The notes beneath the pieces are model-generated. The model was not told where the DNA came from, made no database searches, and saw nothing but the letters and a program-made list of their open reading frames with translations. From the NCBI GenBank assembly GCA_050692985.1, contig JBOGVZ010000061.1, positions 1 through 64,000 of the forward strand: a stretch of DNA of 64,000 nt, read 5' to 3'. The position numbers and the translations under genes were made by a program. This DNA is from JBOGVZ01 sp050692985 (lineage in GTDB: Bacteria; Actinomycetota; UBA4738; CALAEC01). Positions 16,083 through 24,144 of this stretch are shown in pieces. The stretch's first letter is position 1. Each line of letters opens with the position of its first letter.

Positions 16083-17033
16083 TCAGTCGAACGATGGGCC
16101 CAGCCGGAGCAGCTCCTCGATCTCCCGCAGCGTGGCGTCGTCGAGCACCACGTCGCCGGCCGCGGCGTTCTGGCGGACGTGCTCGGGGTTCCGGCTCCCG
16201 GCGATGGCCGAGGTCACCCCCTCCTGATGGAACGTCCACGCCAGGGCCAGCTGGGCCACGGTCAGCCCCAGCCGCTCGGCGATCGGTCGCAGCCCCTCGA
16301 CCACGGCCAGGCTCCGCTCCTTCTTCCCCGGCGCGAACATGGCCCGGTAGTAGCTCACCTCGCCCGCCTTCCCGCCGCGCCAGTCCGAGTCGTCGAACTC
16401 GGTGTCCTCGCTGATGGCCCCGGTGAGGAGCCCGTAGGCCAGGCTGCCGTAGGCCACCACGCCGATCCCCCGCTCCCCGCACCAGCGGATCAGGTCCCGG
16501 TTCTTCGGGTGGAGCATCGAGAAGTGGGGCTGGAGGGAGTCGACGTGGCGGATGGCCATGCACCGCTCGATCAGCTCCTCGTTGAAGTTGGACACCCCGA
16601 TCCACCGCACCAGCCCGTCGTCCACCAGGGCGGCCATGGCGTCCCAGGTCTCCTCCACGGGGACGTCACGGGACGGCCAGTGGACCTGGTACAGGTCGAT
16701 CCAGTCCGTGGCCAGGCGCTTCAGGCTGGCCTCGCAGGCCCGGCGGACCTCCTGGGCCCGGACGCCGGTTGCCTCGGGGGCCACCTTGGTAGCCACCACC
16801 ACCTGGTCCCGCCGGTCTTCCACGGCCTTCCCCACCAGCTCCTCGGACTTGCCGTCCCCGTAGACCTCGGCCGTGTCGATCCAGTTGATGCCCGCGTCCA
16901 GCCCGGCCCGCATGGCCTCGATGACCTGCCGGTCGGAGGGGTTGGGCCCCCACACCCCCTCGCCGGCCTCCCAGGCCCCGAACCCCACCACGGAGAGCTC
17001 CGGGCCCGCCGATCCCAGCCTGTGCAGCCGCAT
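16083..17033 (-). CDS. Aldo/keto reductase
   Basis: About 316 residues with a TIM-barrel AKR pattern: catalytic Asp and Tyr in NWIDTAEVYGDGKSEE, Lys in VVVATKV, His in YQVHWPS, and the C-terminal cofactor region SAIAGSRNPEH. It resembles the voltage-channel-beta/YajO type of NADPH-dependent oxidoreductases. The start at 17033 is preceded by GGAAGGAGC at good spacing, while upstream in-frame codons lack support. The lectin-like gene follows closely, so the two may be co-transcribed. The substrate is unknown. Confidence 0.9.
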   Translation of the reverse strand: MRLHRLGSAGPELSVVGFGAWEAGEGVWGPNPSDRQVIEAMRAGLDAGINWIDTAEVYGDGKSEELVGKAVEDRRDQVVVATKVAPEATGVRAQEVRRACEASLKRLATDWIDLYQVHWPSRDVPVEETWDAMAALVDDGLVRWIGVSNFNEELIERCMAIRHVDSLQPHFSMLHPKNRDLIRWCGERGIGVVAYGSLAYGLLTGAISEDTEFDDSDWRGGKAGEVSYYRAMFAPGKKERSLAVVEGLRPIAERLGLTVAQLALAWTFHQEGVTSAIAGSRNPEHVRQNAAAGDVVLDDATLREIEELLRLGPSFD

Positions 17034-17107
17034 GGGAGATGCTCCTTCCGTCGGTTGGACCTTTCCTACCCGGGACGCACGGTCCTGCCTGCATCGTTGC
17101 ACCTTTC

Positions 17108-17254
17108 GTGGGAGCACCTCGACCGATCGAACCGGGACCGGGCCAGGAGTCCGTGTGGGACTTCCGCCCGCGGCCCAACGACTACTACGGCGGGTGGATC
17201 ACCGATGACGTCGTGGGGCCCTTCAAGGGCGAGCCCGGCACCGAGGGCTGGTAG
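17108..17254 (+). CDS. Possible small protein of about 48 residues
   Basis: An open frame reads VGAP, then ESVWDFRPRP, NDYYGGWITD and VVGPFKGEPG to a stop at 17254. The aromatic, non-arginine-rich composition looks more protein-like than most spurious frames in this GC-rich DNA. There is no Shine-Dalgarno sequence or recognisable domain and the start (GTG 17108, or ATG 17039) is uncertain. It might be a remnant of a longer gene. It lies between the divergent aldo/keto reductase and the convergent subtilisin gene. Confidence 0.3.
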   Translation: MGAPRPIEPGPGQESVWDFRPRPNDYYGGWITDDVVGPFKGEPGTEGW

Positions 17255-17283
17255 CCCACGGTGCCGGGCCTCGGCGTCGTGCC

Positions 17284-18543
17284 CTAGTAACCGCCGGCGT
17301 ACACCAGGTACCCGTAGTACCGGTTGCCGTTCGGCGAGTTGGGATCGTCCTTGAAGCCGTAGGACGCCGGCCGGGCGGCGGCGTCGCTGCGGAGCTTCTG
17401 CATGACCTGGCTGGGCGTCATCCCCGAGCAGGACCCGGTGATGCACAGGGCCGCCGTCCCCGCGGTGTGGGGCGAGGCCATGCTGGTGCCGGAGATCGTC
17501 CTGGTCCCACCGCCCTTCCAGGTGGACAGGATGCACACCCCCGGAGCGGCGATGGTGTGACTCTCGTCGGTGCTGCCGGTAGTGGTGAAGTTGCTGAAGT
17601 CCGCGGCGGTGTCGTCTACGTCCGAGCGGCACGTGGCCGCGGCGCCCCCGCCGGGGAGGCCGTTGAAATCGGCCATGGCGGAGACGGTGAGCACCTCGTT
17701 GTACGCGGCGGGCACGAAGTCCTTGAAGTCCCGGCCATCGTTCCCGGCCGCCACCACGTAGGTCACGCCCTTGGCCACCGAGTTGCAGATGGCCTTGTGC
17801 AGGGCGTCGTTGTTGCTGTTCCCGCAGTTCCCGTCGTCCGTGCCGCTCCCTCCCAGGCTCATGTTGGCCACCTTGATGCCGGTCGAGGCAGAGTTCGCCG
17901 TGACCCAGTCCACCCCGCAGATGACCGACGACCAGCTCCCGGAGCCCGCGTTGTTCAGGACCCGCACCGCGTACAGAGGTGCTCCCGGGACCATGCCCAC
18001 GACTCCCTCGTTGTCGTCCTTGGCCGCCACCGTTCCGGCGACGTGGGTCCCGTGGCCGTTCCCGTCATCGAAGCTCCTGCCCGTGGAGCAGTTCCTCCCG
18101 CCGGCCACGTTGAGGTCCGGGTGGTCGATATCGATGCCGGTGTCGATGATCGCCACGGCAACGTTCACCGTACCGGTCCCGTCCCCGGACTTCGTGCTGC
18201 TCACATCGCCCTCGATGCGGTTGACCCCCGTGGGCAGGGTCTGGGCCACCGCATGGACCGGACGGTCGGCCGACAGGAAGGCGACCTGGTCCTCGGCCTC
18301 CACGTCGTCCACGCGGTTCGGGGAGATCATCGCCGCATACCCCTTCAGGGCATGACGGTAGACGCGGAAGACGTTCACGCCGTGCTCGGCGGCGTGCTCG
18401 TCCGCGACCGCCTTGGGGTCCTTCACCGAATCGTCGAGGACGACGACGTAGGGGTCCGCCCCGGCGGCCCCGGCCGGCACCGCCGGCTGGAGAGCCGGGA
18501 GCCCGACCAGCAGAGCCACCGTCACGAGAAGACGTCTGGCCAT
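17284..18543 (-). CDS. Secreted subtilisin-like serine protease (S8)
   Basis: A 419-residue preproprotease. Residues 1-30 are a signal peptide (basic MARRLL, hydrophobic core, AGAAGA cleavage region). An inhibitor-I9-type prodomain follows (about 33-115). The catalytic triad is complete: Asp in AIIDTGIDIDHPDL, His in GHGTHVAGTVA and Ser in GTSMASPHTAG. The oxyanion Asn is in VVAAGNDGRD. The start at 18543 has a good AAAGGAGG; the longer frame to 18678 is arginine-rich and unsupported. It resembles proteinase-K-like S8A enzymes. It probably acts outside the cell in peptide scavenging. Confidence 0.94.
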   Translation of the reverse strand: MARRLLVTVALLVGLPALQPAVPAGAAGADPYVVVLDDSVKDPKAVADEHAAEHGVNVFRVYRHALKGYAAMISPNRVDDVEAEDQVAFLSADRPVHAVAQTLPTGVNRIEGDVSSTKSGDGTGTVNVAVAIIDTGIDIDHPDLNVAGGRNCSTGRSFDDGNGHGTHVAGTVAAKDDNEGVVGMVPGAPLYAVRVLNNAGSGSWSSVICGVDWVTANSASTGIKVANMSLGGSGTDDGNCGNSNNDALHKAICNSVAKGVTYVVAAGNDGRDFKDFVPAAYNEVLTVSAMADFNGLPGGGAAATCRSDVDDTAADFSNFTTTGSTDESHTIAAPGVCILSTWKGGGTRTISGTSMASPHTAGTAALCITGSCSGMTPSQVMQKLRSDAAARPASYGFKDDPNSPNGNRYYGYLVYAGGY

Positions 18544-18776
18544 GTGCTCCTCCTTTCGGTCCCAGGGTCCGTCAGGCATCTCGGGGCGATCCCGCGGCCG
18601 GGACCGGCGACGGAGCGCCGGCACCGTTGCCCAGGGCGAGCCCGGCCATCGTTCGGGAGGAGCCCTCGGGGTTCCCATGCCCTCGGGTGGTAATCGTCGG
18701 GGCCGGGCGGGAGGGAACGGGCCCAGGAGGATCGGTCAGCGCGGGCCCGGCGGGGACCGGGCAGGCGAGGCCGGCC

Positions 18777-19892
18777 CTAGTCCAGCAGGCCCAGCCCCCT
18801 GGCCCACGACGTGGCGTACCCCTCCACCTCCGCGGCGTCCAGGGACTCGTCGGCCACCAGCGGCTTCTCGGCCTCGACCATGATCGCGTACTCGTCCGCG
18901 AACTCCTTGGTCTTGCCGGCCTCCATGGCCGCCGCCTGGGGCCCGTGGTGCAGGCCCTGGGGATGGTGGGTGATGAACGCCTCCCCGATCCCGGCCCGCG
19001 AGAAGAACTGCCCCTCGTGGTAGAAGAGCACCTCGTCCCGGTCGATGTTCGAGTGGAAGAACGGGACCCGCAGAGCCGTCTCATCGCCCGTCTCCGTGGG
19101 CCGGGGGGCGAAGGTCCCGATCTCGAACCCGTCGCAGTCCCAGGTGATGTGGACCGACGGCGGCAGGTGGTAGCGGGGAGACACCACCGGCCGGAAGTCC
19201 CGCACGTTGAGGCGGAGCGGGCACAGGTCGCCCTGCCACCCCACCACGTCCAGCGGGTGGAAGGGGTACGTGAGGACCGTGTACCGGTGGTCGCGCTTCA
19301 CCCGGACCTCGAACCGGCCCTCCTCGTCGTGGGGCTCGGGATCGGGAACCTCCAGGACCCCGGGGTCGAACAGGGCGTGCTTGCCGAGGATCCCCTTGTC
19401 GGGGAGCCGATACTCGCCCCGGGCCTCGATCACGTACAGGAAGCTGTCGTCGGTCTCCGGCACCAGGCGGTGGGTGGTCCCCTTGGGGACGATGAGGTAG
19501 TCGCCGCGGCGGAACCGCAGCGGCCCGTAGTCGGTCTCGATCGTGCCCTCCCCGCGGTGGACGAAGTAGCACAGGTCCCCGTCGCAGTCGCGCAGGTAGT
19601 GGGGCATGGGAGCGGCCAGCCTGGACACGTAGATCGCCAGGTCCTCGTTCGACAGGATGCGCTGCCACTCCCCGGCCGGATCGGCCTGGTCCGGCGCCTT
19701 GAGCCCGTTCAGGTCGAAGGCCCGGGGACGAAGGGGCCCCTCGATGCGGATCCAGGCCGTGGGGGGATGGCCCCGATACAGGTGGGACGCCCGGCCCTCG
19801 AAGGCCTCGCGGCCGTGCTCCTCCTCGAACGTCCCCCCCGGCAGCCCCACGTGGGCCTGCCTGGTGACCTTGCCCTTCGACAGTGGGAACAT
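18777..19892 (-). CDS. Homogentisate 1,2-dioxygenase-family protein
   Basis: The 371-residue cupin-type protein matches the shorter bacterial branch of the homogentisate dioxygenase family (the classical enzyme is about 440 residues). Likely iron ligands are the His in PFFHSNIDRDEV with a nearby Asp or Glu, and His residues in HHPQGLHHGP. A cupin half with YFVHRGEGTIETDYGPLRFR precedes it. The spacing of His to the acidic ligand is one residue longer than I recall for the human enzyme, so the exact substrate is uncertain. AGGAGGAGG precedes the ATG and overlaps the end of the small basic gene upstream, so it belongs to the proline operon. The 18544-18776 gap shows nothing I can support. Confidence 0.75.
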   Translation of the reverse strand: MFPLSKGKVTRQAHVGLPGGTFEEEHGREAFEGRASHLYRGHPPTAWIRIEGPLRPRAFDLNGLKAPDQADPAGEWQRILSNEDLAIYVSRLAAPMPHYLRDCDGDLCYFVHRGEGTIETDYGPLRFRRGDYLIVPKGTTHRLVPETDDSFLYVIEARGEYRLPDKGILGKHALFDPGVLEVPDPEPHDEEGRFEVRVKRDHRYTVLTYPFHPLDVVGWQGDLCPLRLNVRDFRPVVSPRYHLPPSVHITWDCDGFEIGTFAPRPTETGDETALRVPFFHSNIDRDEVLFYHEGQFFSRAGIGEAFITHHPQGLHHGPQAAAMEAGKTKEFADEYAIMVEAEKPLVADESLDAAEVEGYATSWARGLGLLD

Positions 19893-19908
19893 CGTCGGCC
19901 CCTCCTCC

Positions 19909-20019
19909 TCAGGACTTCTTGGCGTCGCGCCGCTCGACCGCCTGGCGCTTGTCCCTGCTCTTCTTCTTCCGCTTCCGGTCGTTCGTCCACCGGACCTTGC
20001 GTCGGTCTCCCCTGCCCAC
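19909..20019 (-). CDS. 36-residue basic protein downstream of proC
   Basis: A short frame encodes a Lys/Arg-rich peptide, beginning VGRGDRRKVRW and ending RRDAKKS, with nearly half basic residues. GTG at 20019 is preceded by AGGAGG at seven bases and starts two bases after the proC stop; the next gene's ribosome binding site overlaps its end. This tight placement supports a real gene. The composition suggests RNA or ribosome binding, as for other tiny basic proteins of actinobacteria, but I cannot assign a family. It would be missed by annotation with a 50-residue limit. Confidence 0.6.
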   Translation of the reverse strand: MGRGDRRKVRWTNDRKRKKKSRDKRQAVERRDAKKS

Positions 20020-20021
20020 CC

Positions 20022-20852
20022 TCAGACCTCCTCGGCCTCGCTCCCCTTGGCCAGCTCCGTGCTGCGCTGCCTGGCCGCGTCGATGGCGTTCAGGAACGCC
20101 GCCCGCACGCCGGCCTGCTCCAGGTGTCGGATGGCCGCGATCGTGGTGCCGCCCGGGGAGGTGACCATCTCCCGGATCTCCACCGGGTGCTGGCCGGTGT
20201 CCCGGAGCATCTTGGCCGAGCCGAGCATCGTCTGGACGATGAGCTCGGTGGCCACGTCCCGCGACAGCCCCAGCAGGATGCAGGCGTCGATCATGGCCTC
20301 GGCCAGCAGCGCGAAGTACGCCGGCCCCGACCCCGAGGTGGCCGTCACGGCGTCCTGGTGCTGCTCCGGGAGCCTGATCACCCGGCCCACGTAGCCGAGC
20401 AGTTCCTCGGCCACGGCCAGGTGCTTGTCCCCGGCCTCCCCGCCGGGGCTGATCACCGACATGGCCTCGTCCACCAGCACCGGCACGTTCGACATGACCC
20501 GCACCACCGGGATTCCGGGGGGCAGGCGGCTCTCGATGAACGAGCACCGGATGCCGGCGGCGATGGTGATCACCAGGTGCTCCGGCGTGATCACGTCGTC
20601 GATCTCCAGGAGCAGTGCCTCCATGTCCTGGGGCTTCACCGAGAGCACCAGCGTGCCGGCCCAGTTCGTGGCTTCGGGGTTCGACAGGGTGGCGGCCACC
20701 CCGTGCCGTTCCCCGAGCTCCCGGGCTCGCTCCTCGCGCCGGGCGGTCACCATGATCTCCCCCCGGTCCCGACCGCCTGCGCGGATCAGGCCGGCGACCA
20801 GGGCCTCGCCCATCTTGCCCGCCCCCAGGAAGGCGACCCGCCGCTCAGTCAT
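20022..20852 (-). CDS. proC: Pyrroline-5-carboxylate reductase
   Basis: Reduces P5C to proline with NAD(P)H, the last step of proline synthesis. The 276-residue length is typical. The Rossmann motif FLGAGKMGEAL is at the N-terminus, VLSVKPQD near residue 75, and the C-terminal domain has TATSGSGPAYFALLAEAM and the signature region REMVTSPGGTTIAAIRHLE. It lies 36 bases downstream of the proline dehydrogenase gene on the same strand, an unusual pairing of the catabolic and biosynthetic enzymes. Assignment is firm. Confidence 0.96.
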   Translation of the reverse strand: MTERRVAFLGAGKMGEALVAGLIRAGGRDRGEIMVTARREERARELGERHGVAATLSNPEATNWAGTLVLSVKPQDMEALLLEIDDVITPEHLVITIAAGIRCSFIESRLPPGIPVVRVMSNVPVLVDEAMSVISPGGEAGDKHLAVAEELLGYVGRVIRLPEQHQDAVTATSGSGPAYFALLAEAMIDACILLGLSRDVATELIVQTMLGSAKMLRDTGQHPVEIREMVTSPGGTTIAAIRHLEQAGVRAAFLNAIDAARQRSTELAKGSEAEEV

Positions 20853-20888
20853 CGGCCCGGCCCTCGTGGGCGGTGCGTCTCGACTCCA

Positions 20889-21824
20889 TCAGCTCCTCCT
20901 CAGCAGATTGCTGGCGAAGAACCACAGGTTCGCCGGCCGCTCGGCCATCCGCCGCGTCAGGTACGGATACCACTGCTCACCATAGGGGATGTAGGTCCGG
21001 ACCGGTCGGCCCTGGGCGGCATGCCGCTGCTGGAGATCCCAGCGGATCCCGTACAGCATCTGGAGCTCCACCCGGTCCCACGGGATCCCCCGGCGCTCGA
21101 CGTAGCGGACGGCACCGTCCAGGAGGCCGGGGTCGTGGGTGGCCACGTGAACCTCGTGGCCCCGGGACACCAGCGTGGCGAACAGCCTGGCGAAGCTCCG
21201 GTCCACGTCCCGGCGGCGCGGGTACGCCACCGTTGGTGGTTCCAGGTAGGCCCCCTTGACCAGGCGCACCGGCGTCCCCTCCGGGAGGGCGAACACGTCC
21301 TCGGCGGTCCGGTACAGGTACGACTGGAGGGCCACCCCGACCCGGTCGTGGCGGTGGCGCAACCTGCGGAGCGCCTCCAGGGTCGGGGTCACGTACTCGT
21401 GGCCCTCCATGTCGATCATGACCTCGGTCCCACCGGCGTCGGCGGTGGCCAGCACCCGATCGGTGTTCTCCAGGCACAGGTCCAGGGACAGGTCCAGGCC
21501 GAGCTGGGTCAGCTTGATCGAGATGTTGCAGTCGAGGCCGTCCTCCTCGTGGATGCGCTTGAGGGCCAGCGCGTAGTGGTCGGCCACCGCGGAGGCCTGC
21601 TCCACCGAGGTCACGTTCTCCCCCAGGTGGTCCAGCATCCCCCCGATCCCCGCGGCGTTGAGCTCGCGGGCCACCCGGAGGCCGTCCTCGAGCCGCTCCC
21701 CGGCAACGAATCGGAGCGCCACCCGACGGCCCAGGCTCCCCTGGGTGACCAGCCGACGGGCCACCGGGCGCTCCACCAGCCACAGGACGGGGGCCCGGAG
21801 CGGTGCCCCCGACACGGGCCTCAC
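20889..21824 (-). CDS. Proline dehydrogenase (monofunctional)
   Basis: An FAD-dependent enzyme that oxidises proline to P5C. The 311-residue protein matches the short monofunctional PRODH type. Motifs include SIKLTQLGLD, VMIDMEGHEYV, RLVKGAYLEP and the C-terminal YLTRRMAERPAN, where the paired Arg residues bind the proline carboxylate. I choose GTG at 21824 because it overlaps the upstream stop codon in a GTGA arrangement, indicating coupling to the nicotinamidase-like gene. A longer frame to 21869 lies inside that gene. No P5C dehydrogenase is adjacent. Confidence 0.93.
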   Translation of the reverse strand: MRPVSGAPLRAPVLWLVERPVARRLVTQGSLGRRVALRFVAGERLEDGLRVARELNAAGIGGMLDHLGENVTSVEQASAVADHYALALKRIHEEDGLDCNISIKLTQLGLDLSLDLCLENTDRVLATADAGGTEVMIDMEGHEYVTPTLEALRRLRHRHDRVGVALQSYLYRTAEDVFALPEGTPVRLVKGAYLEPPTVAYPRRRDVDRSFARLFATLVSRGHEVHVATHDPGLLDGAVRYVERRGIPWDRVELQMLYGIRWDLQQRHAAQGRPVRTYIPYGEQWYPYLTRRMAERPANLWFFASNLLRRS

Positions 21825-22360
21825 ACCACCGTGGCCCCGAGGACGTGCTCGATGTGGGCCAGGGCCCACCGGTTGACGTCCTCGTGGAGATGACCCGGGG
21901 CGTCGAAGGTCTCGACCGCGTCCCGGAAGACCACGACCCGGTAATCGCGGTTGCGCAGGTCCGAGGTGGTGTGCAGCACGCAGATGTCCGTGCAGAACCC
22001 GATGATCTGGACCTCATCCGGCTGGAGGTCCTTCAGGTCGTTCTCCAGCTCCGTCTCGAAGAACGCCGAGTAACGGCGCTTGTGCACGACCCCCGCGGCG
22101 TGCGGCTCGAACTCGCGGAGCTCCGGAACCAGGTCGTGCTCCTCCGTGCCCACGATGCAGTGCGGGGGGAACACCTCGAATTCCGGGTCGCCCTCGACGT
22201 GGCTGTCCTTGGTGAAGATGATCGGGGTCCCTCGGGCCGCCTCCTCCTCCACGATGCGGCGGACCCTGGGGATCGCTGCGGTCATCTCGGCGCTGGCCAG
22301 GTTCCCCTTGCGGGTGAACCCCTCCTGGACGTCGGTGACGATCAGCACGCGTCCGGCCAT
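21821..22360 (-). CDS. Nicotinamidase-like cysteine hydrolase
   Basis: About 179 residues of the isochorismatase/nicotinamidase superfamily. The triad is visible: Asp in VTDVQEGF, Lys in HKRRYSAF and Cys in GFCTDICV. In addition, a DSH pair and a PPHCIVGT motif match the metal-binding residues that mark nicotinamidases within the superfamily. The enzyme should convert nicotinamide to nicotinate for NAD salvage. ATG 22360 and GTG 22366 are both possible and neither has a Shine-Dalgarno; the start lies about 20 bases beyond the U-tract of a strong terminator-like structure. It is the first gene of a run through PRODH, proC and the dioxygenase. Confidence 0.82.
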   Translation of the reverse strand: MAGRVLIVTDVQEGFTRKGNLASAEMTAAIPRVRRIVEEEAARGTPIIFTKDSHVEGDPEFEVFPPHCIVGTEEHDLVPELREFEPHAAGVVHKRRYSAFFETELENDLKDLQPDEVQIIGFCTDICVLHTTSDLRNRDYRVVVFRDAVETFDAPGHLHEDVNRWALAHIEHVLGATVV

Positions 22361-22379
22361 AATCACACGAATTCTAAGG

Positions 22380-22471
22380 AAAAAAGGCCCGAGGGACCTC
22401 CGGCTCGCCGCCCGGCCTCACGGGGACGAATCCCCGCGCGACCCGGCGGCCACCTTTAGCCCCTCGGGCCT
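22380..22471 (-). terminator. Long terminator-like hairpin ending in six U
   Basis: On the minus strand an 11-bp stem (AGGCCCGAGGG at 22471-22461 with CCCTCGGGCCT at 22395-22385) closes an inner GCCGCC/GGCGGC helix and an apical CGGGGA-TTCG-TCCCCG hairpin (22436-22421). Six U follow directly. It ends the candidate RNA and could also attenuate the nicotinamidase operon. Confidence 0.7.
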
Positions 22472-22673
22472 AGCGCTCCGAGCAACCTCCGCGACCGTCT
22501 TGGTTTCCTTATGGTGACCCCTTTCGTTGGGCCTTGGGGCCTCCCGAACCTCCCCGATCGCACAGCGAGTTGGCCTTCCCCACCGTACAACCAAGTGCGC
22601 CCAGTCGGCCTTACAGCTTTCCCAGGGGGTCCCATTCGGTTCCCTGATTCGGCCGCTCCGGCTGCTCGGAGCG
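22380..22673 (-). ncRNA. Candidate structured RNA or regulatory leader, about 295 nt
   Basis: The 409-base gap between mshA and the nicotinamidase gene has no convincing ORF. On the minus strand a near-consensus promoter (22708-22680) is followed at the predicted start by a 7-bp hairpin (22673-22654), and the region ends in the large hairpin with a six-U tract. I compared it by eye with tmRNA, RNase P, SRP RNA, T-box and the common riboswitches and saw none of their conserved sequences. It is either a free-standing RNA gene or a 5' leader controlling the nicotinamidase-proline operon, whose first codon is about 20 bases past the U-tract. Identity is unknown. Confidence 0.55.
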
Positions 22674-22679
22674 AGGCGA

Positions 22680-22708
22680 ACGATATCCGCGCGACCGCGG
22701 GCGGTCAA
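22680..22708 (-). promoter_or_regulatory. Near-consensus sigma-70-type promoter
   Basis: TTGACC (22708-22703), a 17-base spacer and TATCGT (22685-22680) on the minus strand match the -35/-10 consensus at nine of twelve positions with ideal spacing. It drives the candidate RNA; the expected start is about 22673. Confidence 0.6.
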
Positions 22709-22775
22709 GTCGCCAAAATCCCTGGTCGGCGGGAGAAACCGCAGGTCAGGGGGCCAAAAAGAAATGTTGTCACTC

Positions 22776-24053
22776 TCAGGCGGGGATCTCCTCCGCCTCG
22801 GAGATCCGCGGGACCAGCTCCGCGTACACGTCGAGGGCCCGCCCCGCGGTGGCCTCCCAGGGGAACCGGGCAGCGTGCCGGACCCCGCCGCGGCCCATCC
22901 GGACCCTGGCGCCGTCGTCACGGAGGATCGCCAGGAGCCGCTCCGCGTAGGGGCCGGGGTCGTGGCCGGGGACCAGGTAGCCCGTGCGGCCATCGGCCAC
23001 TACCGTCCGGAGGCCCCCAACCTCCGCCGCCACCACGGGGACCCCCGACGCCTGGGCCTCCAGGGCCACCAGCCCGAACGACTCGGACCGAGAGGGCATC
23101 AGGAGCACGTCGGCGGCCGCGTACACCTCCGGGAGGCGCCCGTGAGGCCGGGGGTCGAACAGACGGACCCGGCCGGGGATGCCCAGGCGCGCGGCCAGCT
23201 CGGTCAGGTGCCGGGCGGCGATGGCCTCGGCGCCGCTGGGACCCCCCACCACGGCCAGCACCAGGTCCCGGGTCGCCCCGGGGTCGCGGGCCACGGCCTC
23301 CGCCACCGCCCGGACCGCGACGTCCGGGCCCTTCAGGAGCTGGAGGCGGCCGACGAACAGCGCCACACGCTTGCCCCCCAGGCCGAGCGCGGCCCTGGCC
23401 GGACCCGGTGGCCGAGGATGGAACCGGGCCGCGTCCACGCCCGGCGGCACCACCCGGATCCGCGCCGCCGGGGCCCCGTACAGCCACTCGAGATGGGCCG
23501 CCTCGGAGGGGGTGGGCGCGAGGATGCGGTCGGCCTCCCGGATGATGGCGGTCTCTCCCTCCAGCCGACCGGACGGCTCGGAGGACTCGCGGAGGGCCAG
23601 GTTCTTGACCTTCCCCAAGGTGTGGAACGAGGCCACCAGCGGCACGCCCCAGCGCCGGCGAGCCCGTCGGGCCACCGATCCCGACAGCCAGTAGTGCGCA
23701 TGCACCAGGTCGTAGGGGGGAGAGGCGGCCGGATGTCCCACCACGGCCTCCGAGAAGGCGGGAACCAGGGACGGGAGGCCGGCCTTGTCCACCGGGGCAC
23801 ACGGGCCGGCGGGAACCTGGATGATCCGGAGGCGCCGAGCGGGGCGGTCGACCTCCGGCACGCCGCGGCCGGCGCACCGGGTGAACACGTCAACGGCCAC
23901 GCCGCGGGCGGCCAGCCGCTCGGCCACCGCCCGCACGTACACGTTCATGCCGCCCGAATCGCCCGTTCCCGGCTGGTCCCACGGTGAGGTGTGGAAGCTG
24001 ATGACGGCGATCCGGGCCCGGACGTCCTCGTCGCGGGGATCCATGCCGGTCAT
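22776..24053 (-). CDS. mshA: D-inositol-3-phosphate glycosyltransferase, mycothiol biosynthesis
   Basis: Transfers N-acetylglucosamine from UDP-GlcNAc to inositol-3-phosphate, the first step of mycothiol synthesis. The 425-residue GT4 enzyme begins with the diagnostic SFHTSPWDQPGTGDSGGMNV segment, followed by VHAHYWLSG, FHTLGKVKN, the FVGRLQLLKGPD strand of the C-terminal domain and the donor-binding SESFGLVALEAQ motif. GGGAGGTGA precedes the ATG. It implies that the organism makes mycothiol, in keeping with an actinobacterium. No other msh gene is in the window. Confidence 0.93.
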   Translation of the reverse strand: MTGMDPRDEDVRARIAVISFHTSPWDQPGTGDSGGMNVYVRAVAERLAARGVAVDVFTRCAGRGVPEVDRPARRLRIIQVPAGPCAPVDKAGLPSLVPAFSEAVVGHPAASPPYDLVHAHYWLSGSVARRARRRWGVPLVASFHTLGKVKNLALRESSEPSGRLEGETAIIREADRILAPTPSEAAHLEWLYGAPAARIRVVPPGVDAARFHPRPPGPARAALGLGGKRVALFVGRLQLLKGPDVAVRAVAEAVARDPGATRDLVLAVVGGPSGAEAIAARHLTELAARLGIPGRVRLFDPRPHGRLPEVYAAADVLLMPSRSESFGLVALEAQASGVPVVAAEVGGLRTVVADGRTGYLVPGHDPGPYAERLLAILRDDGARVRMGRGGVRHAARFPWEATAGRALDVYAELVPRISEAEEIPA

Positions 24054-24102
24054 CGTACGTCACCTCCCTCCCAACCCCGCCGCAGGGTCCCGGACATGGG
24101 AA

Positions 24103-24127
24103 GGACCCGCCCCTGGGGGACGGGTCC
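24103..24127 (-). terminator. Hairpin downstream of the HbhA-like gene
   Basis: GGACCCG (24103-24109) pairs with CGGGTCC (24121-24127), extended inward by CCCC/GGGG pairs. It lies 18 bases past the stop of the HbhA-like gene and before mshA. No clear U-tract follows. Confidence 0.55.
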
Positions 24128-24144
24128 CTCGCGACCGCTCGGCC

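Noticed and set aside
22380..22471. tRNA-like or tmRNA identity for the terminal stem structure
   Set aside because: The size and acceptor-like stem suggest a tRNA, but there is no T-loop TTCGA sequence, anticodon arm or tmRNA tag region.
22380..22708. RNase P RNA, SRP RNA, T-box or common riboswitch
   Set aside because: None of their conserved core sequences (such as the RNase P GAGGAAAGTCC or the T-box TGGNACCGCG) was found on either strand by eye.
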